Notes: generated from the sequence alone by a model not told the origin. 64,000 nt of DNA from Gigantopelta aegis (GCF_016097555.1 NC_054706.1:57380884-57444883); one strand, 5' to 3'. Counted from the stretch's first letter, positions 9,832 to 21,690 are shown. Program-made: numbers and translations.

Positions 9832-11414
9832 TACATATTCAGTATATAATGAAAACTATTATGATTTTGTCATTTAATTTAATTAAACTATACTGCTTGA
9901 TTAATTAGCCATCACTCGATCATGCAAGTTCACAATGACGTTGGCATTGATAATCACTGTACGTGGCTCTGAATGGAGTTTGAATGAAAGTTAGCACTGA
10001 GGAAAAGTTGGTTTTGGTCTATTATTCACACTGTAAAGATTTGAAGAATTTCTTTTTACATGGTATTTGACTTATCATATACAACGGCTCTTCAATATGG
10101 TAATATATTTAGGCAACCTGAACTTAGATTTTAATAGCAATTTATGTTTATATTAAAAATAGCATGTGCCAATATTGGGTTAATGTCTTTAATTTCCATT
10201 AACATAGTTAATTCTTGATGTATGAAATTCTGAAAACTCACGTTTGTATGGAATATGATTTGTATTGTCATTTTGACATATTTGTTGTGTGTTAAGTTAT
10301 ATTTTAGACACATTTGTAGTTTTATACAAAATTTTATTTAAATTTTAATAAAAACTTTACCAAAGACATAATTAAATTTGTTGTCACTATTGTGTATCTG
10401 TTCTTATTTCTTCATAACAATAAGCTTATTAAACATATATTTAAGTTTCCAGGTCAAATTTTAAAACATAGTCACTTAGTTTGCTCTCATGAAGTCCAAT
10501 TTAAGTTTATAATAGATTAATAACCATTTTTTTCCAGATGTGATTATCTGCCTTGGTGTAAGATGATAATTTATTTTATTGTTAAAGCTGTATTACCCAA
10601 TGCTACTAAGTAAATACTATGCTGGATTACAGATTGTGGGAATATATCCAATAGACAATTTGTATTTATCTGGATTAGAAAATATTGTTCGGGTAATTAT
10701 GTCATTTAAAAACAGTAGGCTTCTTTATAGTAATTAATCAAATAATCAAAGCTGGATGATAATTTCAGATATCACAAATATTTAAAACCTCTAACTACAG
10801 TAGGCAATAAATAAAATATAGTCAGGAATATTGGTGGCTGCCAGGGGTTTTAGTGTTCCATTATGAAAATCAGCATGATCGATGGATTTGAAATTCCCAT
10901 ACTTGGTGACTTGATATATTGAAGACACCAACAGCCAGCATACATGAATTCCCCCAGCACTGATGTTCAGGACATTAATCATTACTTCATACAGACACAG
11001 TCATGTTGATTTTTCCTTCCTCAGACACTGTTTTTAATAGTCGTATTTCTGTTAAGATCTTCATAATCTAGGAGTCAGTCAAGTACATGTGTTTCAATGG
11101 AATTTTAAAAATGAGATGAGGACTCTGACTATCCTTGTTGTCTCTACATATATACATGTAGCTGAGCACGTACATCCAACTGCCAGTAAATATCTTCAGG
11201 AGTATTATATAAAAACATTGCTTTGTTTAATATGACATATTGAACTTGTACAATACTGTATACAATATATATGCCTTATGAGGTGTACATTATATTAGGT
11301 TGCACTGTAGAAACAACAGTTTCAGTGAGGTTGTCAGTTTATGTCAGAATACATCAGATCCTGGCTGTCATGAAAAAAATAGTTGGACACTTTTTGAAAA
11401 ATGTATGTTATCAG
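9832..11414. other. AT-rich non-coding stretch
   Basis: No supported gene or recognised repeat. Small open frames here have no homologous look and no coding bias. Confidence 0.6.
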
Positions 11415-11545
11415 TATAGGTAGTACTAAACCAAATAACTGTGATTGGTGATTAGTGATAAATGTGAGTTTGTTGGTTGTAAAAAAACAAAAACAGTTTA
11501 ATTTGGGCAAAAAAAATTTATGCAATTTTATTTCATCTAGAACCA
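11415..11545 (+). mobile_element. M2 element, 5'-end fragment
   Basis: Begins TATAGGTAGTACTAAACCAA and continues through the TGTGATTGGTGATTAGTGAT and GGGCAAAAAA parts seen at 9371-9540, then stops at the CATCTAG position; it has an internal deletion relative to the full copy. Confidence 0.85.
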
Positions 11546-12356
11546 CCGAAATGAAACTCGCTTAATATCCTATAACTCTCAGCTGATATATGTTATACCA
11601 CTAAAAGGATTGCCTGCAGCGGTACATATTACGTGACACCAGGTACTAACTTTGCTTAGAGAATGACGTAATCAGCAGGTACCAATGGCCGTCTACCTCC
11701 TAAACGACGAAACCATTTGACCAATAAAAAGGGTGTATTAGCGTCTAGGGGGCGTGTGCTAGACGAATTTTCTAGCACGGCTTTCTGTCACGTTTAGAAA
11801 GATTTATCTAGCACCGTGCAAAAGCTTGCTAATTCAGTCCAGTTGGTGAAAACCCCTCAAAGTCATAAACGTGCAGTAGCAGAATAATGATGACTTCGAA
11901 TAGCTACATTACAAAATCGCTCATTTGACCTCTAATTCATCGTGCAATTTAGCTGAAATAATACAAATAATATATTTTCCTCTTAATTTGTATGATCTGC
12001 AGGATAAAGATAATAACTAGTTAATGACGTAGGATATCGGCTTTATCCTGTTCAGCTCTCGCTCTGGCAATACAAAAATTATGTTATACGTTTCGCAAAA
12101 CCAGTACGACACACAAGCTCGTATACTAATCTCTATAATATTTATATCTTTTCGGGCACTTTTTAAAATAATTTATTGACCCTGACCCCCTGACTAGTTG
12201 TTTGAAAAGAAGCTACCTTAACCCCAGTCGTTCAATGTGTGCTTTAAAAAAATGGATACTGCCAACATGTGTCAGCTTTACTCAAATTTTTGGAACACAA
12301 ATCACCGCCTGGAACATTTGAGGGGAATGATCTATTTTCAAACGTGAAAAAATGTA
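11546..12356. other. Non-coding stretch, no feature recognised
   Basis: Contains short local inverted motifs (CTAGCACGG / CTAGCACCGTG near 11770-11820) but no gene or known repeat family that I can support. Confidence 0.5.
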
Positions 12357-12516
12357 ACGTTTGTTTTGTTTAACGACACCACTAGAGCATATTGATTTAT
12401 TAATCATTGGCTATTGGGTGTCAAACATTTGGTAATTTTAACGTATAGTCTTAGATAGAAAACACGCTACATTTTTGTGTCAACAGCAAGGGATCTTTTA
12501 TATGCACCATCCCACC
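12357..12516 (-). mobile_element. SINE, tail 1, head lost
   Basis: Minus-strand core from CATATAAAAGATCCCTTGCT to tail 1. The tRNA-like head and first half of the core are absent, replaced by unrelated AT-rich sequence. Confidence 0.85.
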
Positions 12517-13170
12517 AATCTAATTAAAATTAGCTCCACTTATTAATAACTATTACCTGTGGATCTAACAGCAGCCCGTTGCAGCTCATGTCCAGTGACT
12601 TATCATTCGACCAATCAAAACCTTACTTGCAGAATCATGCCGGTGACGTGAAAAAGAATCTGAAAACTTTCGGAATTATGCCAAGGGTATACAAAATGAT
12701 TCGGGTGAATTACGAAGTATGCCGGAAACTAATTTCAATATAAAATTTTAATGTTGAATCATAAAATATATATATTCTAGTACACAATTCAGAGTTTATT
12801 ACTGCACTTTTGCCCCCGTTTTTTAAATGTTGAAATAGGCCAACAAGATTTTAGTTCGCCTATTGCTTAAGCGGCAAGCTAATTGGCTATATGAACCCCG
12901 GTCGTAACAGCCGATGACTGCGTATGTAAACTTAATGTAAAATGGTTATGATTATTATTTAATCCCGTTGCCATAGAAATGAATCAACGTTCGGCCATAC
13001 AGTGTTAAAATAACTATCATTATGTTAAGCACCAGTAATTTAAAATGTACCAAGGCCTCAAACTTTCTTTTCATACAATCTAAAAGAAACACCCATAAAA
13101 TAAATAATATGATGGTATATTTAGGACATACCGATACAGTTTTTTCTTACTTTTAAAGATACCAAACTTC
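12517..13170. other. Non-coding stretch, no feature recognised
   Basis: No frame or motif supports a gene. The segment 12525-12725 looks repeat-like by composition but has no second copy in this window. Confidence 0.5.
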
Positions 13171-13395
13171 GACTTATATCTCGAAATCTGGATTTCTTTT
13201 GTCGAATGCATAACTTATTATTTTGAAATGTCGGCATACAATCTCAAGACTTATAATGTCAAACCCTCGACCTGTTATCATGACTATATGCCACTGAATG
13301 TACGTATAGCATTCGACAATATAATTGGAGAGCTCATGATAATAGGTTCTGCCCTCAACATGAATATAATAAGTCGAGATCTCAACATAAGGCCC
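13171..13395. repeat. Degenerate CGACTTATTATCTCGAG-type repeats, left arm
   Basis: Repeated motifs such as TTCGACTTATATCTCGAAAT and AAGTCGAGATCTCAAC occur at irregular intervals. They are related to the better preserved array at 13885-14050. Confidence 0.5.
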
Positions 13396-13403
13396 ACTTT
13401 CCA

Positions 13404-13783
13404 TTAAAGGAACAGACCCTAGTTTCTAAAAACTACAGCATATGTTTCACTATTAGAGCCGTTTATGATCACTGAAATCAAACATTACTTATATTTTATT
13501 GTTTAGATTATCCATTTTCGTAGAACCGAAATGTTTCTGGTCATTCTGGTGTTTGTAGTACCAAAAATTGCATTTTTCATATTTTTAAAAACGCACGTGC
13601 GTCTGAGAAGTAGCGGTTTATTGATTCGAGTTCTAGTCTATATTTAAGGATATTTCTTGTTTTAACATCACAGACTCTTCTTTCACTCTATTGTAACTTT
13701 ATCCAAATGAGTTACAGGTTTGTAAATTAACTAAACTTAGTTTCCATTTTTTTACGAGTTAAAACTAGGATCTGCGCCTTTAA
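13404..13783 (+). mobile_element. M3 element, full length 380 bp
   Basis: Starts TTAAAGGAACAGACCCTAGT and ends TAAAACTAGGATCTGCGCCT followed by TTAA. It has TIRs built on CCTAGTTTTAA with a TTAA target, as for piggyBac-type MITEs. Related copies at 49886-50250 and 53300-54128 share the internal AAAAACGCACGTGCGTCTGA. Confidence 0.85.
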
Positions 13784-13884
13784 GGTAATCTGCGCGCGGA
13801 AACGTGCATTTTCATATCTACATTTACGATATTAACGTCATCAAAGTAAACCTTTTATTTTTCTGCGCATGCAGAATGCACAAT

Positions 13885-14185
13885 CGTCTTATTATCTCAA
13901 GCACTCGACTTATTATCTCGAGTGTTCGACTTATATTATCTCGACCGCTTGACTGAGTGCTAAACTTATGATGTTAAACTCTTGACTTATTATCTCTAGT
14001 GCTCGATATGTTATCTCCAGCGCTCGACTTATTATCTTTAGCTCTCGACTTCTGTATCAGTACTGTACAGCCGAAAAAGAGAATTGCAAAAGAAAACGAC
14101 ATACATGTTGACGAGAGTTATTATGTTGATCGCTTGTCATAATACATTGATAGCTTGAGATAATAAGTTGAGAGCTCAAGATCAT
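13885..14185. repeat. Degenerate tandem and inverted CGACTTATTATCTCGAGTG array
   Basis: About eight ~22-bp units (CTCGACTTATTATCTCGAGT-like) run in one orientation to 14050. After a 60-bp spacer the reverse-complement form appears (GATAATAAGTTGAGAGCTCA at 14158-14180). A SINE interrupts the continuation, which resumes at 14455-14495. Confidence 0.7.
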
Positions 14186-14397
14186 AAGCTACATTTTTCC
14201 ATCAGTAGCAAGGGATCTCTTATGTACACTTTCACAGGCAGAAAAAAACAAATACCACGGCCTTTGACCAGTTGTGGTGCACTGTTTGGAACGAGGTAAA
14301 ACCCAATCAACTGAATGGATCCACCAAGGTGGTTCGATCCTGCGACGCAAGCACCTCAGGCGAACACTCAACCGACTGAGCTAAACCTCGTCCACGC
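14186..14397 (-). mobile_element. SINE, head B, tail lost
   Basis: Head B reads TTTAGCTCAGTCGGTTGAGT with CGCAGGATCGAACCACC, then core to the GCTACATTTTT position. The 3' tail is missing. Confidence 0.85.
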
Positions 14398-14487
14398 TTA
14401 GACAAAATAGAGAATTTGCAAACGATGAAGACATACTTGATGATGAGAGTTAAAATGTTGAGCGCTCGACATAATAAATCAATAGCT

Positions 14488-14645
14488 CGAGATAATGTTT
14501 CCAGTAGCAGCAAGGGATCTTTTATATGCACTTTGATAGGCTTTTGATATACCAGTCATGGGACACTGGTTGGGACGGGAAAAAAGACATTCAGAAAATT
14601 ATCCACTAAGGAGATTCGTTCCTGTAATCAAATATCTCTACCGAG
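14488..14645 (-). mobile_element. SINE fragment, head-B type core
   Basis: Core CATATAAAAGATCCCTTGCT and GACTGGTATATCAAAAG plus a decayed head remnant; both ends eroded. Confidence 0.7.
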
Positions 14646-14710
14646 AAAAAACAACAAAACAAAACAACAGATATATATATATATATCTTTGCAGTAGCTT
14701 TGTATCTCAC

Positions 14711-14943
14711 CTAATCAGTGTACCACAACTGGTTAAAGGCCGTGGTATGTGCTTTTCTGTCTGTGGGTAAATGCATATATAAAAGATCCCTTGCTGCATT
14801 AGAAACAAATGTAGCTGGTTTCCTCTGATAACTACGTGTCAGAATTATCACATGTTTGAAATCCAATAGCTGATGATTAATTAATCAGTGTGCTCTAATG
14901 GTTTCGTTAAACAAAACAAAAAAACAACAACAAAAAACAACAA
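14711..14943 (+). mobile_element. 5'-truncated SINE, tail 1, with TSD
   Basis: Starts inside the core (AATCAGTGTACCACAACTGG) and ends with an A-rich AACAAAACAAAA tail. It is flanked by CTTTGTATCTCACC (14697-14710) and CTTGTATCTCACC (14944-14956), a 13-bp TSD. Confidence 0.9.
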
Positions 14944-15237
14944 CTTGTATCTCACCAGACCGATCTCGACAATGCATTATATAAATGTCACATGAACATG
15001 GGAGTCCACGCAATGCTGTTAGATCTACTGGTAGACCAGTAGAGCTAATTTTAATCAGATTGACCATCCCACAGACAGAAATTCTGTCTCAATATCAGAC
15101 ACCTATGAATTAAAGGTCTTGTTGATTGTGAAGTGACTGGACATGCCAAAACGTTTGGTAGCCCTGCAGACTACCGGGGTTACACAACTGGTAGTCCGAG
15201 TGAGAAATTGGTAGCTAAAACAGCCCGGGCTACCCGT

Positions 15238-15297
15238 CAGAATAGCACATACGACAACCTTTGATATACCTTAGTCGTGGTGCACAGGCTGGAATCA
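15238..15297 (-). mobile_element. SINE core fragment
   Basis: Only the GTGCACCACGACTAAGGTAT to GTATGTGCTATTCTGAC portion is kept. Confidence 0.65.
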
Positions 15298-15690
15298 AAG
15301 CCTGAAGGACTGGGTTAAATATTGTTTTCTTGCTCTAAATATTTAACCTTAACCTCTTACCTCACCTCGTGGTCAGCTTCAGTAAAACTCAAACTGGTTT
15401 GACGACAACGAATTTGTGAATGTTGACTGCGGCATCATGTTATATAGCTTTGACATCGGTGATTAATTTGTTGTTGTTTTTTTCGTTCCTTACAAAATAT
15501 TTTTCCATGTCAGTAGCAACATACCAAATATATTCACATTACGTTATCAGTAAAGAAGAAATCTACTGATTTACTAGGCTCAGACATTTTTGTCCCCCGT
15601 TCCTTACAAAACATTATTTTCATGTCAGTAATAATATACACAATATATTCACATTACATTGTCAGCAAAAAATATCCATTAGAAATATAC
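15298..15690. other. Non-coding stretch with a decayed ~100-bp duplication
   Basis: TTCCTTACAAAATATTTTTC..CATGTCAGTA..ATATTCACATTACRTT..GTCAG occurs twice (15483-15560 and 15599-15670), a local tandem duplication of about 116 bp. No gene. Confidence 0.7.
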
Positions 15691-15917
15691 TGTTATGCTA
15701 GGCTCTAAATATCAACTGTCACGACGTGTTGGCCAACTCAATAGTTAGATGGCCGCGCTGAGATTAAAGCTGCAATGTCTGGTTTCAATCGTATACAGTC
15801 AAGTTCTAAGTTCAAATACAAGCACAACTGCACTTTTAATTCACTCGCAAGTTGTCGTCATTAACGCATATCGTCAAATGCTTACTAGCCAGTTAGAACA
15901 ATTCTCGCCATTTTGTA

Positions 15918-16422
15918 ATACCGAGCGCATTCTAGCAGCCACTTCCTAGCACCCAATTACGCTAGCAGCCAATTTCAGCAGACACGCATGGCGACGTTCT
16001 AAACACCGAACCATTACGCCTTTTATAATGTGTTGTGGTGTGGGCTATACGATACTAGTTGGACATCCTATATTACCGTAGTACAGACGGATTTTTAAAG
16101 TGATACTTCAGATATTATAAAAGTACTTAATAAAACGGTTAAGTTGTATTTATACGGATATTAGTAACAATAGGACTGTGAAAATGAGTGTTGGTTGTTA
16201 TTTTGTTTTTGTGTTGTTATTATATAAAGATACTCTTTAAAACTCTAAAATTATTAGGTTGTAGTGAATAATTAAAAATTAGCATAACAGTGTGTATAAA
16301 AGTGTGTGAAATACAGGTAACAATCGAAAGGCGTATGAGTCCGGTGTTTAGATCGTCGCCATGAGGGTCTGCTGAAATTGGCTGCTAGCGTAATTGGCTG
16401 CTAGAATCCGCTCGGTTTTTGT
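15918..16422. mobile_element. Fold-back element with ~100-bp arms
   Basis: 15918-16022 and the reverse complement of 16322-16422 share ACCGAGCG, ATTCTAGCAGCCA, TACGCTAGCAGCCAATTTCA, GCATGGCGACG and TAAACACCG. The ~300-bp AT-rich loop has no coding capacity. Confidence 0.8.
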
Positions 16423-16674
16423 AATGCAACACTAGCCGAACCGTACTATTTTTAGCCCAGAGGGAGCCCGGCAAAAGTGTCCCATTTTCAAAATAGTGGG
16501 TTTATTTTTAACTTGGAAAATCCAGTGTAGTGAAACCAATTCGGAGTGCGGCGTCTTATATGCACCAAACGTAATGGGATTTTCTGTTCTAAATGCTTAA
16601 ATAATAAAAATATTCCAGACATAGCCGCTTTAACAACTAATCGGTCGTAGGAGTTGTATACGACGAGAATCGAC

Positions 16675-16943
16675 CGTCCTCGGTGGTGTCGTCGTTAATC
16701 CATTGGACATAAGGCTGGTAGGTACAGGGTTCGCAGTCCGGCACCGGCTTCCACCCAGAGCGCGTTTTAACAACTCAATGAGTAGGTGTAAGACCACTAC
16801 ACCCTCTCCTTTCTCACTAACCACAGACAAAAACCCCACTGTCATGGACAGACATCCCAGATAGGTGAGGTGTGTGTGCCCAGGACAGCGTGCGTGGACC
16901 TCAATTGGATATAAGCACTAAAATAAATTGAAATGAAATGATG
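16675..16943 (+). mobile_element. SINE, head C variant, tail 3
   Basis: Head CCTCGGTGGTGTCGTCGTTA with GGTACAGGGTTCGCAGTCCG, ending TGGATATAAGCACTAAAATA AATTGAAATGAAATG. Flanking GAGAATCGA / GAGAACCGA may be a degenerate TSD. Confidence 0.85.
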
Positions 16944-17046
16944 AGAACCGAGCTGTAAAGGTACAGAAACTAGCAAATGGACAATCGAGAGATCGGAGAG
17001 TTGGCCAACTCCGTCGTGACAATTGGTAGTCTGAACCTAGCATTAG

Positions 17047-17611
<565 letters not shown>

Positions 17612-17884
17612 AGTTTGAGTTTGAGTTCAGGTTTCAGGCATGTCTGTCACGGGCCACGTCTCCGGATAGCCAGTGGCCTGGTCCGGGATAGAACACTAAT
17701 GGACAATTTAGAATATTAAGTCAAAAAGGGGAAGTGGGGCTTTAATAATTTTGATTTTAAATTTTAAAGCACATGTCCAAAAATTAAAGATTTAAATTTA
17801 CCATAATACAGCCCAATTTTTTTGCGGACATTTCAAAATCAGAAAAGTAAATAGCTTAATTTCAGATCATAGGATCTTAGCCCT

Positions 17885-17906
17885 GGGGTGGGGGGGGGGG
17901 GGGGAG
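17885..17906. repeat. Poly-G tract
   Basis: GGGGTGGGGGGGGGGGGGGG purine run. Confidence 0.9.
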
Positions 17907-18335
17907 GAGGAGAGGTTGAGCCCAAGCCACACAAGTTTATTTAGAGGGTAAATATAAGGACAACTGTTCCTATCCGGAACTTCAGTGTGATCCATCAAGG
18001 GGACCGGGAGAGGACGGGGGTGAGACCCCAGAACAAACCTAAACCAACCCTACAGGCCGAAACCGCCTACGCCCTAAATGCTTCCCTACTTCTACTGAGC
18101 TCCAACCCCCTCCCTCCTCCCATCACCCAGATACCAGGCGAATCCAACCGTCGTGCCGTCCAGTTGCAGCGTCCTTCACTGGCTTTAGAAATCCAACGAT
18201 GGCGTCACATTAGTCATGAGCGAATCCAACGTTGAAATAGAATGAGATGGGAAAACATTATTAGAGTTCTTTTGTTGTGAAGTCTGGTGATGTCGAGAGG
18301 AGTGAAACGTACCAGGAGAGAGATCCAAAGAGATG
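17907..18335. other. GC-richer segment with unidentified 82-codon frame
   Basis: A plus-strand frame at 17987-18235 (MIHQGDRERTGVRPQNKPKP...) lies in sequence less AT-rich than its surroundings. I recognise no family and see no splice signals. It may be a fragment of a repeat or retroelement. Confidence 0.35.
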
Positions 18336-18339
18336 TTAG

Positions 18340-18848
18340 TCTGAGCGCTCATACAACTCGATTTTCGTCGTATAATTCATTAGTTGTTAAATCGGCCTCG
18401 GTGGCGTAGTGGTTAGGCCATCGGTCTACAGGCTGGTAGGTACTGGGTTCGGATCCCAGTCGAGGCATGGGATTTTTAATGTAGATACCGACTCCAAACC
18501 CTGAGTGAGTGCTCCGCAAGGCTCAGTGGGTAGGTGTAAACCACTTGCACCGACCAGTGATCCATAACTGGTTCAACAAAGGCCATGGTTTGTGCTATCC
18601 TGCCTGTTGGAAGCGCAAATAAAAGATCCCTTGCTGCTAATCGGAAAGAGTAGCCCATGTAGTGGCGACAGCGGGTTTCCTCTCAAAATCTGTGTGGTCC
18701 TTAACCATATGTCTGACGCCATATAACCGTAAATAAAATGTGTTGAGTGCGTCGTTAAATAAAACATTTCTTTCTTTAGTTGTTAAATCTGAGCGCACCC
18801 GTCGTAATTCGGGAGTTTCTGCCGGCAGTTGGTAGTCTGAGACTTAGC
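18340..18848 (+). mobile_element. M1 element split by a SINE
   Basis: Left remnant AGTCTGAGCGCTCATACAAC TCG... to 18391 and right remnant 18779-18848 (TAAATCTGAGCGCACCCGTC .. GACTTAGCATTA) are the two halves of an M1 copy; the far left TIR is not recognisable. Confidence 0.8.
18391..18778 (+). mobile_element. SINE, head C, tail 2, full length, with TSD
   Basis: Head CCTCGGTGGCGTAGTGGTTA with GGGTTCGGATCCCAGTCGAG, core, and tail GACGCCATATAACCGTAAAT to AAAACATTTCTTTC. TAGTTGTTAAAT duplicates at about 18380-18391 and 18779-18790. Confidence 0.95.
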
Positions 18849-19078
18849 ATTATGCTAGTGGTCAGACTACCAACTATCACTACGCAGTTGGCCAAAATGG
18901 CCGATCTCTCGACTTCTACGACTGTCCAGTTACTAGTCTCGATTATCTACACATACAACTCCTACAACCGATTAGTTGTTAATCTCAGCGCACCCGTCGT
19001 AAGTTGGGAGTTGGGGAAATCACAACGCAACTGTCGAGTTGGCCAACTCCGTCGTGACAATTAATAGACTGATCCTAG
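18849..19078 (+). mobile_element. M1 element, full length ~230 bp
   Basis: TGCTAGTGGTCAGACTACCA at the left, ACTGATCCTAGCGTA at the right, with internal GTTGGCCAA inverted pair. Directly abuts the preceding M1 copy. Confidence 0.85.
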
Positions 19079-19132
19079 CGTAATAATTATAAAAGGAAAA
19101 ACAGGTATAGAAATGAAGTTTAGATTACTGAA

Positions 19133-19306
19133 GACTGATTAAATGACCCCATAACGAGTGATTAATTGACCCCATAACGTAGATTGTGGAGAGGCATTTA
19201 AATTGTGGCTACATTGACCAACAGTGATTAATTGACCCCATAACGAGTGATTAATTGACCTCATAACGTAGATTATAGAGAGACATTTAAGATATACTGA
19301 CCACTA
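19133..19306. repeat. ~88-bp tandem duplication, two units
   Basis: Unit: GTGATTAATTGACCCCATAA twice in a row, then CGTAGATTGTGGAGAGGCAT and TTAAATTGTGGCTACATTGA. A third, isolated part of this unit lies in inverse orientation at 903-953. Confidence 0.85.
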
Positions 19307-19321
19307 ATATCTAATCATTTA

Positions 19322-19770
19322 TAGAACCAACCAACCCAGACCCAAACCAACCAACCAACCAATCAACCAACCCAGACTCAAACCAAACAACCCAGACCCA
19401 AACCATCCAACCAATCAACCAGCCAACCCAGACCCAAACCATCCAACCAATCAACCAACCAACCCAGACCCAAACCAACCAACCAACCAACCAACCCAGT
19501 CCCAAACCAGCCAACCAACCAACCAACCAACAAACAAACAAACCCAGACCCACACCAACCAACCAACCCAGACCCAAACCAATCAACCAACCCAGTCCCA
19601 AACCAGCCAACCAACCAACAAACCAACCAACCCAGACCCAAACCAACTAAAAACACCAACCAACCAATCAACCCAGACCCAGACCAACCAAAAAACCAAC
19701 CATCCAACCCAGACCCAAACCATCCAACCAACCAACCCAGACCCAAACCCAAACCAACAACCAACCCAGA
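19322..19770. repeat. CCAACCAACCCAGACCCAAA minisatellite
   Basis: Irregular units of CCAACCAA plus CCCAGACCCAAA. The minus strand gives Trp/Val/Gly-rich frames (LVGWFGSGLVGW), which are repeat translations and not genes. Confidence 0.95.
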
Positions 19771-19859
19771 TAAAAAAAAAATACTTGCCTATTTTTAATT
19801 TCTTTTGCCATAATTGCATGAACGAATTAAACATCAAAGCCTATTTTGTTGAAAAAAAT

Positions 19860-20237
19860 CACGAACCAGGAAGAAATGTTTATTACATTAAGCCGCTGTG
19901 TACACACCACATGTATGCTAATCACGAACCAGGAAGAAATGTTTATTACATTAAGCCGCTATGTACACACCACACATATGCTAATCACGAACCAGGAAGA
20001 AATGTTTATTGCATTAAGCCGCTATGTACACACCACATGTATGCTAATCACGAACCAGGAAGAAATGTTTGTTACATTAAGCCGCTATGTGCACACCACA
20101 CATATGCTAATCGCGAACCAGGAAGAAATGTGTGTTACATTAAGCCGCTATGTACACACCACATGTATGCTAATCACGAACCAGGTATAAATGTTTGTTA
20201 CATTAAGCCGCTATGTGCACACCACATGTACGCTAAT
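19860..20237. repeat. 63-bp tandem repeat, six units, open in two frames
   Basis: Unit CACGAACCAGGAAGAAATGT TTATTACATTAAGCCGCTAT GTACACACCACATGTATGCTAAT. The period is 3 x 21, so a plus-strand frame 19785-20321 encodes six copies of a 21-residue repeat (NHEPGRNVYYIKPLCTHHMY-A), and a second frame is also open. The unit ends alternate ACATGTATG / ACACATATG, giving a 126-bp higher-order period. No signal peptide or flanking homology; more likely a minisatellite than a gene. Confidence 0.9.
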
Positions 20238-20345
20238 CAATTAATAACAACCGAACAAAAAACAGTTAATAGTACAAAGTCGATATATGTAACCATATTG
20301 ATGAATATATTATTCATATAAGGATTCTCATTATAGACGTATGGG

Positions 20346-20597
20346 AGCGGGATTTAACTCAGTCGGTTGAGTGCTCGGTTGCGGTGCTTGCGTCGCAAGA
20401 TCAAACCACCTCGGTGGATCCATTCAACTGATTGGGTTTTTTCTCTCTCGCTCCAGCCAGTGCACCACAACTGGTCAAAGGCCGTGGTATGTGTTTTACT
20501 GTCTGATGACTACGTGTCAGAATTATCAAATGTTTGACATCCAATAGCCCATCATTAATTAATCTGTGCTCTAGAGCTGTCGTTAAACAAAACAAAC
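20346..20597 (+). mobile_element. SINE, head B, tail 1, internally deleted
   Basis: Head TTTAACTCAGTCGGTTGAGT with CGTCGCAAGATCAAACC. The core jumps from GTGTTTTACTGTCTG to TGACTACGTGTCAGAATTAT, a deletion of ~65 bp including the CATATAAAAGATCCC box. Confidence 0.9.
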
Positions 20598-20936
20598 TTT
20601 ACTTTACGTGGTAAGTGACAGAACCTTAATTGGCTGGGCAGGGGAGGGAGGCGCTTGCCTTGAAATATTTTAGGAAGCCTGAAAGGATGTCCCACTCTGG
20701 TAAGAGCCAGTCCGCTGACTACACACATGAAAATAATTTCGTGGCAGCAGTCACAACATTATCAATATACACTTTTGACTCTGCCTTGTGCAGAGATATC
20801 ATTTTGAAAATGTCAATGTTTTGTCGTTCAAATTGCATACAAACTTAAAGCACTATAATTTAGCACAAATCGGAGCCTGGGTGCTTATGACTACCTTCTG
20901 TTTTAAATACACCAAGTTTATCATGATGGCTTTTCC

Positions 20937-21167
20937 TAATGCTAGGATTATACTACCAACTATTGCGACGAAGTTGGCCAACTCGCCGATCCCTCAACAT
21001 CTACGACTGTCCAATTTCTACTGTGGGCGCTCTTACAACTATATTCTCGTCGTATAAAACACCTACGACCAATTAGTTGCTAATCTGAGTTGGAAGTGTG
21101 GGGAATTACAACGCAACAGTCCAGTTGGCCAATTTCGCCATGACAGTTGATAGTCTGATCCTAGCTT
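20937..21167 (+). mobile_element. M1 element, full length
   Basis: TAATGCTAGGATTATACTAC at left and GTTGATAGTCTGATCCTAGC at right; internal GTCCAATTTC / GGCCAA blocks as in other copies. Confidence 0.85.
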
Positions 21168-21359
21168 TTGTCTAAGCACACAGTTTGTATAAAATATGTA
21201 TGAATAATGATCTAGGTTAACAGTTTAAACATGTTACAATGGAAACTGTTAACACCAATGATTATCTCACTCATCTTATCGAAATCAGGACTAAATGACA
21301 AAACCGTATTCCGTGTCTGAACAAGACAGAATCGAAAGGTCGTTTTAGGCAAAGTAATT

Positions 21360-21690
21360 TGGTAGTTTAGGCGAAACAGTTTAAAAGTTGCACACCAATT
21401 CTCTGAAGTCAAGCTGAAACGAAGCTGGGTTAAGTCAAACTATCCACACCAATGTCCTCAACTGTAGTGTGTTTAAAACAGTTTGACAGTTATCTATCAA
21501 ATGTCACAACTAAAGCTAACTTAATAGTTTGAAAGTTCCACGTCAATTTCCTCAGCTTCGGTGTGTCCAAAACGGTTTTGAAAGCTCGAGATCAAATCCT
21601 TCAAGTGAAGCGGCTCTAAAACGGAATGAAGGTTCCATACCAGTTCAAACAACTGAACTAGGTTATGTTGCGGCAGCGAGATTCTTCTCA
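21360..21690. repeat. Degenerate ~66-bp tandem repeat downstream of Wnt8
   Basis: Four or five decayed units like GTTTGAAAGTTCCACRYCAA TTTCCTCAGCT..GTGTGTCTAAAAC. The array begins ~180 bp beyond the Wnt8 stop codon and might lie in its 3' UTR. Confidence 0.6.

Larger units (their letters stand above)
15692..17046 (+). mobile_element. Long M1-family element interrupted by other insertions
   Basis: Left end TGCTAGGCTCTAAATATCAA CTGTCACGACG and right end GGCCAACTCCGTCGTGACAA..ACCTAGCATTA are the M1 TIRs, but 1.36 kb apart instead of ~230 bp. The extra length is a fold-back element (15900-16440) and a SINE (16675-16943). Confidence 0.7.

Noticed and set aside
19311-19837. Trp/Gly/Val-rich frames, looking like a membrane or glycine-rich protein
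   Set aside because: Translation of the CCAACCAACCCAGACCCAAA minisatellite.
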